DNA of 64,000 nt from NCBI RefSeq assembly GCF_002127325.2, contig NC_035436.2, positions 25,803,506-25,867,505 on the forward strand, given 5' to 3'. Origin of the DNA: Helianthus annuus. Taxonomy: Eukaryota > Streptophyta > Magnoliopsida > Asterales > Asteraceae. The translations under genes and the position numbers were made by a program. Numbering within the stretch: position 1 is the stretch's first letter; each line of letters begins with the position of its first letter. Under the pieces are notes generated by a model that was not told the origin of the DNA, searched no databases, and was given only the letters and a program-made list of their open reading frames with translations. This document shows positions 34,521 through 45,087 of this stretch, piece by piece.

Positions 34521-35322
34521 ATTACTCCTAATTACTTTAACGGGTTCGGAAAGTTATAACCCGTTATGTTTTAAGTCTCGTTAATTTGGCCTTTCTATAT
34601 ACTTTGTTTTCTCAAAGTATTTATTCCCCTTTTATATTAATATTAGGTTTATTTATTTGAGTCCTAATATTTACCGGGTTAATTTTTACCACTAACGGTA
34701 TTTTACCCGTTTTTACTATTAACGTGGTTTGATTACCAAACCCGTTTTGGGATGTTACAAGTCTACCCCCCCTTAAAGAGGTTTCGTCCCCGAAACCTTA
34801 TTTACGTAGTTCATTGGTTTAATCAAACGAACCTAGTTTCGTTTTCAAGGTACCCGTTTCTTTTGGTCAAAAGTTTACATGTATACTGACGTGTACGTCT
34901 TTCATGTGTAAGGCCCCGCGGGCCGTTACTTACAGCTTATAACCCTTTTATCTTTATTGACTGACTTGTCACTTGACCACTTAGCCTCGTTAGCCTTTTA
35001 ACAGGTCTATCCCGCGCTTGTGTTATATTAACAACCGCTTGTATTTGTTATGACGCTTTCTTAACTTTGAATGGTTTTACCTGCTAAACTAATTAGTCGC
35101 CGTCACTTCGTACCTTATACCCCTTCGCTTGGGTGTATCCATTTTGCCTTCTCGAGGCTTACAAACTTTTATTATTCTCATTTCATCGTTCGCACTATAA
35201 CCTGGTTATATTTCGTATTACTTTTCCTTGACCGTACCCCTTTTTATTTATTCGACCCGTTTAGTTTTGCATCATACTTTCTTACTACTTACAATTTATG
35301 GCTTCTAGACATACCTACCCAT
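34521..35322 (-). repeat. 802-bp D segment, duplication copy 1
   Basis: It starts with the ATTAC target duplication, continues the D left LTR to its end at 34759, and then D interior to 35322. It is collinear with 41989-42790, with about five differences. At 35322|35323 it joins directly to a position 150 bp from the right end of a C LTR, sharing only 'cat'. The open frame 35071-35400 crosses this junction and is not a gene. Confidence 0.9.
34780..34797 (-). promoter_or_regulatory. Element D pre-PPT hairpin (copy 1)
   Basis: On the minus strand this is GGTTTCG-GGGA-CGAAACC, a perfect 7-bp stem. A pyrimidine run on the plus strand (the element's polypurine tract) lies between it and the LTR edge at 34759, 20 nt away. 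The same hairpin is at 42248-42265 in the duplicate. Confidence 0.75.
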
Positions 35323-35474
35323 ACTTATGTTTTGGAACACCTTTCATATTGGTGGTTGAATGGCATTTACTTTTATATATTAATTACATGTTCAATATGA
35401 TTGGTGGCTTGATCCTGGTCAGTCATGCTCCCAAGCGGTGATACTCCGCAGGTGGATTTTGGGGGTGTGACAGA

Positions 35475-35488
35475 TTGGTATCAGAGCC
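35475..35488 (+). promoter_or_regulatory. Element C2 primer-binding site (tRNA-iMet type)
   Basis: ttggtatcagagcc, two bases after the LTR end at 35472. Confidence 0.9.
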
Positions 35489-35785
35489 ATTGGTTATAGA
35501 GAACTTGGTTTTAATAAGGGGAAAACGTTTTTATTAAAACCAGAATATAACCAGAACAGTGCTCTCAACGATCCACAACGACGCTTCGCTCCACGTGCAA
35601 GACTCAACATCCTAGGTAATAAGGTTTATGTTTATTACCTGCATGCTAGAATTACATAGAACTTTGCTCGCAGTATGCTTAGATTACATTGCTTACTATC
35701 TGTTATTGCTTGAGAACACCTATGTGCTTACACTCTTCTGTCATCGCACTACTCGCGAACCATTCTCACTAATTCTACTTTTACT

Positions 35786-36433
35786 ATGAAGATCATGTCT
35801 GGACGTGTGAACATGACTCAAGCCCAGTTGACGGCTCTTATCAATGAACAAGTAGCTGCGGCACTTGCAGCTGCACAAGCAGGTAGCATACCCTGCGGAT
35901 GTGATTCACACTAGGATCTTTAGATTCTACATTAACTCTTGTGTTTAACTTTGTCCTATTTGTACACAATAGGTCAACACGCCCCACAACCTGTCTGTAC
36001 TTTCAAGAACTTCATGGACTGTCGTCCAAGCACGTTCAGTGGCACGGAGGGAGCGGTTGGACTCCTCCATTGGTTTGAAAAGCTCGAGTCTGTGGCACGT
36101 TCAGTGTAACAAGGGTCGCTGTCAAAGATGCCTCAAGATGGGTCATGAGGCCAAGGATTGTAGGAGCCCTCGGCCTGCGAATCAGAATCAGCAGCAGCCA
36201 CAAGCACAGCAGAATCAGCAACAGGGCAACAAGGGGTGTTTTCATTGTGGTGCGGAAGGTCACTTCAAAAGGCACTGCCCTCAGTTAAACAGGAACCACA
36301 ACAACAACAACAATAACAACAATCAGGGAAATGGCAACAACAACAACAATGGTGGGAACAACAACGGCAATGAAGCAAGGGGTCGTGCATTTGTGTTGGG
36401 TAAGTTTCTTCTTGACGACTTTTATGTTACGTA
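35786..36433 (+). pseudogene. Element C2 gag with a possible 90-bp intron and a capsid deletion
   Basis: ATG at 35786 opens MKIMSGRVNMTQAQLTALI. The frame would hit stops after 35882, but removing 35883-35972 (GTAGCA...CAATAG, T-rich, 90 bp) joins it in frame to a good gag stretch (CTFKNFMDCRPSTFSGTEG, then LLHWFEKLESV). At about 36093 most of the capsid is deleted, and a TAA follows at 36107-36109. The nucleocapsid continues in another frame from 36105, with two intact CCHC knuckles, CQRCLKMGHEAKDC and CFHCGAEGHFKRHC, and an Asn-rich stretch. Gag builds the particle; this copy cannot. The intron is inferred only from splice signals and frame. Confidence 0.7.
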
Positions 36434-39400
36434 TTGTTTGATTCGGGTGCGGATACAAGTTACGTGTCTTTGAAAGCTAGCCAAATGTTAAAACGTGCAC
36501 CAACTCCCTTAAACACCAAGCATGTCGTAGAGTTAGCTAATGGTAAAAGTCTAGAGGCCACACATATAGTTCAGGGTTGTAATCTTATCCTTGCTGGTCA
36601 AGCGTTCTCCATCGACCTCATTCCTATAGTTCTGGGTAGCTTTGATATCGTCATTGGCATGGATTGGTTGTCCAAGCAGCAAGCAGAGATCTTATGTAAG
36701 GAGAAGATCATTCGTATTCCTCGTTCTGGTAAGGAACCTCTCGAAGTTCAAGGCGACAAGAGTGGTGCAGTGGTTGGCATCATCTCCTTCTTGAAGGCCC
36801 AAAAATGCTTACGAAAAGGTCATACTGCCATTTTGGCACTAGTTACTGATGCATCGACGAAAGAGAAAAGAGTAGAGGATATCCCAGTGGTACGTGATTT
36901 TCCTCAAGTGTTTCCTGAAGATTTACCTGGTCTACCGCCTCATCGCCAGGTCGAGTTTCAAGTCGAGCTAGCTCCAGGAGTAGCACCTATAGCTCGCGCA
37001 CCGTATCGTTTGGCTCCAACTGAACTAGAAGAACTGTCAAAGCAATTACAAGAGCTCTTGGATAAGGGCTTTATTCGTCCTAGCTCTTCGCCTTGGGGAG
37101 CTCCAGTACTGTTTGTGAAAAAGAAGGATGGCACTTTCAGGATGTGCATTGATTACCGCTAACTGAACAAGGTCACAGTGAAGAACCGTTATCCTCTTCC
37201 TCGTATCGACGACTTATTCGACCAGTTGCAAGGGTCGAGTTACTACTCCAAGATTGATCTAAGGTCCGGTTACCATCAGCTGAGAGTCCGGGATGAGGAC
37301 GTCTCCAAGACAGCATTCAGAACTCGCTACGGCCACTACGAGTTTCTAGTTATGCCATTCGGGCTTACGAACGCGCCTGCAGTTTTCATGGATCTTATGA
37401 ACTGGGTGTGCAAACCGTATCTTGACAAGTTCGTCATTGTTTTTATCGACGACATTCTGATTTACTCCAAGAGTCAGGAGGAACACGAGCAGCACCTGCG
37501 TCTGATATTGGATCTTCTTCGGAAGGAACAATTGTACGCCAAGTTTTCAAAATGCGACTTCTGGCTTCGTGAAGTCCATTTCTTAGGCCATGTGGTTAAC
37601 AAGGAGGGGATTCATGTTGATCCATCCAAGGTAGATTCGATCAGGAACTGGCCTGCACCGCGTACGCCCACGGAAATACGCCAATTCTTGGGTTTGGCGG
37701 GGTATTACAGACGATTCATCAAAGACTTTTCAAAGATCGCACAGCCGCTTACAATGCTCACACAGAAAGGCGTTACCTATCGATGGGGTAATACACAGGA
37801 AACGGCTTTTCAGTACCTGACGGATAGACTATGTAGCGCACCTATTCTTTCATTGCCAGAGGGCACAGATGATTTTGTGGTATACTGTGACGCATCAATA
37901 CAGGGGCTTGGTTATGTATTGATGCAGCGTGATAAAGTTATAGCCTACGCTTCGCGGCAACTCAAGGTTCATGAACGGAATTACACGACGCATGATTTAG
38001 AGCTGGGAGCTGTTGTTTTCGCGCTTAAGATATGGCGACACTACCTGTACCGTACCAAGTGCACTATTTACACCGATCACAGGAGTCTCGAGCATATCTT
38101 CAAGCAGAAGGAATTGAACATGTGTCAACGACGATGGGTCAAGCTGCTTAATGATTACCAATGCGCCATCAAGTACCATCATGGCAAAGCCAATGTTGTG
38201 GCTGACGCTCTCAGTCGAAAAGACACTTTACCTAGGCGTGTACGAGCTTTGCAGCTCACTATTCAGTCTGATCTTCCTGCACAAATACGAGATGCTCAGG
38301 TGGAAGCATTGAAACCAGAAAACGTCAAGGCTGAAGCCTTACGCGGCTCAAGGCAACGATTAGAACAAAGGGAAGACGGAGCCTACTATGTAACAGGGCG
38401 TATTTGGGTACCACTATATGGCGGTTTACGAGAACTTGTGATGGATGAAGCTCATAAGTCTCGCTACTCAGTACATCCAGGTTCGGATAAGATGTACCAC
38501 GATCTCAAAACTACGTATTGGTGGCCAAGCATGAAAGCTCTCATAGCAACTTACGTCGGCAAGTGTTTGACCTGTGCGAGGGTCAAGACAGAGTACCAGA
38601 AACCCTCAGGCCTACTTCAGCAACCCAGAATACCACAGTGGAAATGGGAAGAAATTTCCATGGATTTTGTTACTGGCCTGCCTAGATCCCAGCGTGGGAA
38701 TGATACTATTTGGGTGATCGTAGATCGACTCACAAAGTCTGCTCATTTCCTGGCTATCAAGGAAACAGATAAGTTCTCTACCTTAGCAGACGTCTACTTG
38801 AAAGAAGTTGTTTCGAGGCACGGAGTGCCAACCTCCATTATTTCGGATCGGGATGCACGATTCACTTCAGAACTGTGGCAAGCGATGCACAAAGCTTTTG
38901 GCTCTCGATTAGACATGAGCACAGCTTATCACCCTCAGACGGATGGGCAGTCTGAGCGCACGATTCAAACCCTAGAAGACATGCTTCGGGCATGTGTTAT
39001 CGATTTCGGCAACAGCTGGGAAAGTATCTCACTTTAGTGGAGTTTTCATACAATAACAGTTACCACACCAGCATACAAGCCGCTCCATTCGAGGCATTGT
39101 ACGGACGTAAATGCCGGTCACCTCTCTGTTGGGCAGAGGTTGGGGATAGTCAGGTCACAGGTCCAGAAATGGTAGTTGACGCAACTGAACGAATTGCACA
39201 GATACGACAACGCATGGCGGCAGCTCGTGATCGCCAGAAAAGCTACGCTAATAAACGCAGAAAACCGCTCGAGTTCCAAGTTGGGGATCGAGTGCTACTC
39301 AAAGTCTCACCCTGGAAGGGTGTGGTTCATTTTGGCAAACGAGGCAAGCTCAATCCACGGTATGTTGGACCGTTCGAAATCACTGAAAGAATAGGCAAAG

Positions 39401-39795
39401 TAGCTTACAGACTAAACCTACCAGCTGAACTCGGTGCAGTTCACAACGTATTCCACGTGTCGAATCTGAAGAAGTGTCTGTCAGATGAGACCCTCATAGT
39501 TCCTTTTAAGGAACTCACTATCGATGAGCGGTTGCAGTTCGTCGAGGAACCAGTTGAAATCACGGACCGGGATGTCAAGGTCCTCAAGAACACTAGAATA
39601 CCTCTTGTTCGAGTTCGTTGGAACTCTCGTCGTGGCCCAGAGTATACCTAGGAACGAGAAGACCAAATGAAACTCAAGTATCCCCAGTTATTCGAAAATC
39701 ATGCAACCACTACTGAGGCTGAAGCTACTACAGAATTTCGGGACGAAATTCCAAATCAACGGGGGGATGATGTGACACCCCAGGAAAACCAGTAA
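36434..39795 (+). pseudogene. Element C2 pol: protease, RT, RNase H, integrase, chromodomain-like tail
   Basis: Domain order is protease-RT-RNase H-integrase. Protease has FDSGAD at the start and GMDWL. RT has [14 protein letters not shown], a GYHQL block and the catalytic FIDD (residues 89-92 of the 37178 segment). RNase H starts [10 protein letters not shown]. Integrase has the H-H-C-C finger ending CLTC and DDE-type residues in [15 protein letters not shown] and [10 protein letters not shown]. The tail ([17 protein letters not shown]) resembles a chromodomain. The breaks are TAA at 37160-37162 (where a Glu is expected), a frameshift near 39015-39030, and TAG at 39649-39651 (a Trp is expected). 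Beyond that the frame continues to TAA at 39793-39795, inside the relic LTR head. A 1-nt loss near 36425 puts protease out of frame with gag. The uninterrupted segments are 36434-37162, 37178-39037 and 38992-39651. Confidence 0.92.
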
Positions 39796-39871
39796 ACGAT
39801 GCAACTTACCTAGCTTCCTCAGTAACCGCATGCTAAATTTCGGGACGAAATTTCTTTCAAGTTGGGGATAA
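39733..39871 (+). promoter_or_regulatory. Element C2 double hairpin-polypurine module with relic LTR head
   Basis: Hairpin 1 (GAATTTCG-GGA-CGAAATTC, 39733-39751) and purine tract 'acggggggatga' precede TGTGACACCCCAGG at 39771, which reads like an LTR start. Hairpin 2 (AAATTTCG-GGA-CGAAATTT, 39835-39853) and 'caagttggggataa' precede the true 3' LTR at 39872. Hairpin 1 lies inside the pol frame and encodes EFRDEI. Confidence 0.75.
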
Positions 39872-41988
39872 TGTGACAACTCGAGTTTCCGATTTTCACT
39901 TTCACATTTATTGCACGTTGACTTTGACTGTCTAGTTGTTTGACTCGTTGGACTTGAAATTTTACGCGTTGTGTTTTAATGAAACGTATTGTCATTGTGC
40001 ATATATGTGATTACTTGATGTTGTAAATATAATATTAGGATTATTACAAAACACTTAGACTGATTAAATCACGTAATGCCCGACGAATCGAGATGTGATT
40101 CACCATCAAACAAGCTAGACGAAACAGAATTTTATTCGCCATTTAACCCACTCGACGAAACATATGTGTTTCGCCGAGCCCTGATTCGCCAAAGCCCAGT
40201 TACGGCTCAAACTTGTTTGCGTAAATATATATATATTAGGTTAGGGGAACGGTTATCCATATACTGAAACCCTAGACTTCTCCCCTACTAGCGGCAGCCG
40301 TGTAACCTCGTAACCCTCGAAGAACGATCAAGATTCCTTCCTTGATTCATCGTGGTTAGTGCAAGTCCTTGTCTGATTTTTGTATTTCGAAACGGTTATT
40401 TGAACATTATGCTTGTATGTTATCTGTGATGAGAATTGATATGATGTTGTTGGCTGCTATGTCTCCTTTCGGTCCAATGACGTCTCTTACGTTGGTATTG
40501 TCATTATAATTGTTCTTTACAATACTATTTGATATTTATTGTGGTATGTAGTAGTCAAACCCACTAGTTTAGTGGTCCAATAACATCGAGTGGTAGTATC
40601 AAATTGTCAGTCAACATGGTTCGATTATATGTGATTTTGGAATGGTGCCTGTGAAGTGACGGCTAGTTTTGTCTTCAAAGCATGTGCATAGGCAGGATTT
40701 AATTATATGATTGTGTTGTATGATTGTCAAACCACTAACCTATTTGGTCCAATGAGAATTGATTGTCAAACCACTAACCTATATGATTGTGTAGGATTTA
40801 ATAATAATGGTCGGCCACTGTGCATTGAAATACATGAAATTTATGGAGGGTTTCACATAAAATGTCGGCTAGTATATATATGTATTTAGGGTGCACAATG
40901 TTCCATATAAATAAATCAGTATTATAAAACTAGTGATTGGTAGTAATGGGCGGTCAATCATAGGTGAGATTAGGAAATTCCTTGTGATTTCCGATTGGTA
41001 GAGTTGGGCGGCCCAAGGAAGGGTATTGGTCATTTTATCGGCCCACTAATGCATGTTATGTCAACCGAATTAATTAGGAATTTATTTTGTTGCTGTTATG
41101 ATTTGACGGAACAAAAATTATACCGACGAATCACCGGTTGACGAAACCGAATTGGCGAAACAAAGGTGTTTCGCCAAGACCCATTGCGACTGAACAACTT
41201 TGGCGAAACAGAAGTGTTTCGTCGGAGTGGGGTCACGGCGAAACAGGGGGGCGTTTCGCCGATTGGTTAATTTGCACAGTAACTTGGTAAATTTCTGTTA
41301 GAAGTTAACTGGAATTATAAACAACTTAGGCTACTCACTGTCCTCAGGTTGCGAAGGACACTCACGTAAGACCTACGTGAACTTATACTCACTACTGCCT
41401 CGGTTGTGTCAGGCACTTACGTAAAACCTACGTAAACCCCCGCGTACCCCTATCCTCGGTTGTGAAGGATACTTACGTAAAACCTACGTAAACTTGTACG
41501 TATTACTGTTGTCGGGATATGTAGAACACTTATGGTTACGAATAGTCTAGTGGTTATACAACATGGGAAGCCCCCACCAATAGAATGTACTATCGGCCCA
41601 GTAGAGCCACATGTTTCAAACGAATTTACTATTATGCATTTACTTTCTGTGAACTCGCTCAACTAGTTGTTGATCCTCTGTTACATGCCTTGCAGGTCGT
41701 TAGGTACATGGAGCTTGCACATGGAGGAGCTGGTCGTTGTGGGCTTGGATCATGATTGTCTTATTAAACACTTATGATATTTAATACTTATTTATGTTGG
41801 ATTTTTATTTATACGCTTCCGCTAATCAGTGATAACATACTTATGTTTTGGAACACCTTTCATATTGGTGGTTGAATGGCATTTACTTTTATATATTAAT
41901 TACATGTTCAATATGATTGGTGGCTTGATCCTGGTCAGTCACACTCCCAAGCGGTGATACTCCGCAGGTGGATTTTGGGGGTGTGACA
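39872..41988 (+). repeat. Element C2 3' LTR (2117 bp, with a 340-bp internal deletion)
   Basis: Collinear with the solo LTR 32062-34520, except that the bases equivalent to 33519-33858 are missing at about 41327. The break falls at a shared ACT. It ends TGTGACA, then ATTAC. Confidence 0.92.
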
Positions 41989-42790
41989 ATTACTCCTAAT
42001 TACTTTAACGGGTTCAGAAAGTTATAACCCGTTATGTTTTAAGTCTCGTTAATTTGGCCTTTCTATATACTTTGTTTTCTCAAAGTATTTATTCCCCTTT
42101 TATATTAATATTAGGTTTATTTATTTGAGTCCTAATATTTACCGGGTTAATTTTTACCACTAACGGTATTTTACCCGTTTTTACTATTAACGTGGTTTGA
42201 TTACCAAACCCGTTTTTGGGATGTTACAAGTCTACCCCCCTTAAAGAGGTTTCGTCCCCGAAACCTTATTTACGTAGTTCATTGGTTTAATCAAACGAAC
42301 CTAGTTTCGTTTTCAAGGTACCCGTTTCTTTTGGTCAAAAGTTTACATGTATACTGACGTGTACGTCTTTCATGTGTAAGGCCCCGTGGGCCGTTACTTA
42401 CAGCTTATAACCCTTTTATCTTTATTGACTGACTTGTCACTTGACCACTTAGCCTCGTTAGCCTTTTAACAGGTCTATCCCGCGCTTGTGTTATATTAAC
42501 AACCGCTTGTATTTGTTATAACGCTTTCTTAACTTTGAATGGTTTTACCTGCTAAACTAATTAGTCGCCGTCACTTCGTACCTTATACCCCTTCGCTTGG
42601 GTGTATCCATTTTGCCTTCTCGAGGCTTACAAACTTTTATTATTCTCATTTCATCGTTCGCACTATAACCTGGTTATATTTCGTATTACTTTTCCTTGAC
42701 CGTACCCCTTTTTATTTATTCGACCCGTTTAGTTTTGCATCATACTTTCTTACTACTTACAATTTATGGCTTCTAGACATACCTACCCAT
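41989..42790 (-). repeat. 802-bp D segment, duplication copy 2 (original position)
   Basis: Matches 34521-35322. It covers the end of D's left LTR (to 42228), D's polypurine side and hairpin (42248-42265), and the first part of D's interior. It continues without a break into D interior at 42791, so this copy is the one in the ancestral context. Confidence 0.88.
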
Positions 42791-45087
42791 TCCCTGGGTT
42801 TGTGGTCTTCGGCGTATCATTACCAATTCATGGTTTACGCTTTTATATCTCAAGCTTAACGATTGACTTTCATGTCACGTCATGTTTAAGTTTATATAAC
42901 CTTTCATTATGGAGAATCTTCTTTTCGAACATTTCGTTTTTACACCTATCAGTGTTAAGACCGAAATCCTTTAATATTAATCCTTTTTTAATTTCTCTCA
43001 TAATACCCGTATTTATTAAAACTTTGTTTCTTACTAAAACTGAATTTTAGTTTAACGTTTTCCTCTTTAACTTACGTCAATTACTCGACAACTAATAATT
43101 TATTCCTTTCCGTTTTCATTTTACGCGGGGGTTCATAACAAGTTCCCTCACCTTACACTATTGGCCCGTAGGTTCCTTCACTTAACCTCGTAGGCTATTT
43201 CCTTATGCTTTCACCTCTTTAAGGCGAGTCCCTTACGATCCTTTTGCTTCAATTCATGACCCGTGGGTCATTTTGGCCCCGTAGACCCTAACACTAATTA
43301 ATATCCCGTAGGTTATGATGATCCCGTAGATCATCTTTTATTCGAGTCTTTATTCAAATGTGTATGTGTTTATATACACATATGGTGTTAAGGCACCCCT
43401 TTTTATGTTTAGAATGATTCACCTTTACTTTATGGATTTCGTTTGACCTTGACCATAGTCTAAGGCTACATTGTTTTCTTTCGAATTATCTTTCCGACTT
43501 CTTGACTTCTAACGTCAATTACTCGTCGGTTTACCCTACACTTACCGTTACTCGGTTCTTACCTATACTTCTTTACGACCCATTACCCGGGTTCTTTATC
43601 TTAGTGTTTTTTTTTTTGTTTTTTTTTTAACATTTTTGTTTCGCTAGTTTGCGTTTTTCCTATATATATTCCTTTATAACCCATCACGTAGGTTCATTAA
43701 TGTTTCGCGCTTCCATTATTCAGTTTGCGCTTACTTGCACTACCAAGTTTTTATACCTTATTTATCTCGTTTGACTTGTTCGTGTGAAATTTCATCACTT
43801 GTGAACATCAAACTCCATTCTTTATTCGACCCGTTCAACTTTAAAATAGTTGAGCGTAGTTATTAACATTTTTGTTTGCAAATTCTCATTGTCTTTTAGT
43901 CATGACTCATATTTCGAGTCTTTTGACTTTCTATCTCGCGCTCCCGTCTCTTGGTTTACGCATTCTTTCCAAATCCTACCCATTCATCGGGCATCTTTAC
44001 CGTAATCATTTCCAGGTAACCATTCTTATATGGTTTTAGACGTCATTTTAATTTATTTGGTCGTCTTAGCGAGATTCATCGCTTTTATTCCATCAAGTTC
44101 TTTATTCTTTATTCAATTCGTTTGACTTGTCCGTGTGAATTTCATCACTTGTGACAGTCAAACTTTTATCCCTATGCCTTAGCATTCCTATTAGTCGGTC
44201 TGTATTTTCTTTTTACTTGATCCTTGTCCCTTCTCTTGGGCTCGTTTTTCTTACGTAATACGCTTCCGTCATCCGACTTACGTTTACGTTTACTATCAAA
44301 CATCTTACTTATTTGATTCATTTGGGTACCATTTAAGTTAGTCCCATTCACCCCACCCTTACTACATCGGACATAAATGTGTCCTCTATAAGAAGTTCAC
44401 GGTATCATATGCCACTACTTACTTGGCCAGAGTAAGCGATTAACACATGATACACATGACCTTTTTATAGTTTTCACATCACGCCCTATGTAAGTAATGC
44501 CTCTATTTGTTTCTCTTGGAAACAATATCCCGAATACATTTTCTATTCGGTTTTCCAAGTTTCTAATTTACATATGCAACAATCATTCCCTACATGTTTG
44601 TTGCATATTGCTATTTGTGCATTTACATTTAAAAGCGTGCACCTGGTAATGTTTGCCCCGACGGGCGTTCCTTGCCAATAACCTTGTTCGCGGTCGTTAC
44701 GCAATTTAGTCCTTGGTGAGCATGCTCCTCTTGTCATACTTCGGACCATTCCTCTATCATATCCGTAATTTGTTCAACTCTCGCTATCCTCATATGCGAG
44801 TGTCCTTCAACTAAAACATATACAATAGTTAGTAATTTCAACATTAAAGGATGCCCGTATTATTATACAAGGCTTTTCTACTATACGCATCAACGCGTGT
44901 AATTTCGTTGACTATATCTATTCTATATCATTTTTATTGGTGTAACGTGTATTACACGATAACCATATGTGTTGTTTGCAACACTTTAACATGCTAAACC
45001 ATTAAAATACAGGTACTTACCGGATTTGCGATCAAGCCTCGAACCGAACACACTTTACTTTTTAACCATGAGCTCTGATTACCAACT
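42229..45087 (-). mobile_element. Element D interior: non-coding
   Basis: About 2.9 kb between D's LTRs (reverse orientation), T- and C-rich on the plus strand. It has repeated 'cccgtaggtt' and 'cccgtaga' motifs (about 43160-43340 and 43680-43700) and no gag or pol similarity in any frame. The minus-strand primer-binding site is at about 45071-45087 (complement of gctctgattaccaact, a variant of the tRNA-iMet type with one extra base). Long LTRs with a non-coding interior describe a LARD-like non-autonomous element. Open frames such as 42539-42859 and 42766-43050 have no domain. Confidence 0.75.

Larger units (their letters stand above)
35323..41988 (+). mobile_element. Element C2: 5'-truncated gypsy element with gag-pol and 3' LTR
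   Basis: It contains only the last 150 bp of the 5' LTR (35323-35472), an interior of 4399 bp with gag and pol, and a 3' LTR (39872-41988). The primer-binding site is ttggtatcagagcc at 35475-35488. The 3' LTR is followed by ATTAC, so it is the right half of the same insertion event as the solo LTR at 32062. By RT-integrase sequence and a C-terminal chromodomain-like tail it belongs with chromovirus-type Ty3/gypsy, probably Tekay-like. Confidence 0.88.

Noticed and set aside
35071..35400. 109-codon open frame
   Set aside because: It crosses the D/C rearrangement junction and has no domain.
36039..36104. Start codon MARRERLD as a true gag N-terminus
   Set aside because: These codons are gag capsid DNA read in the wrong frame upstream of the deletion; the real gag start is at 35786.
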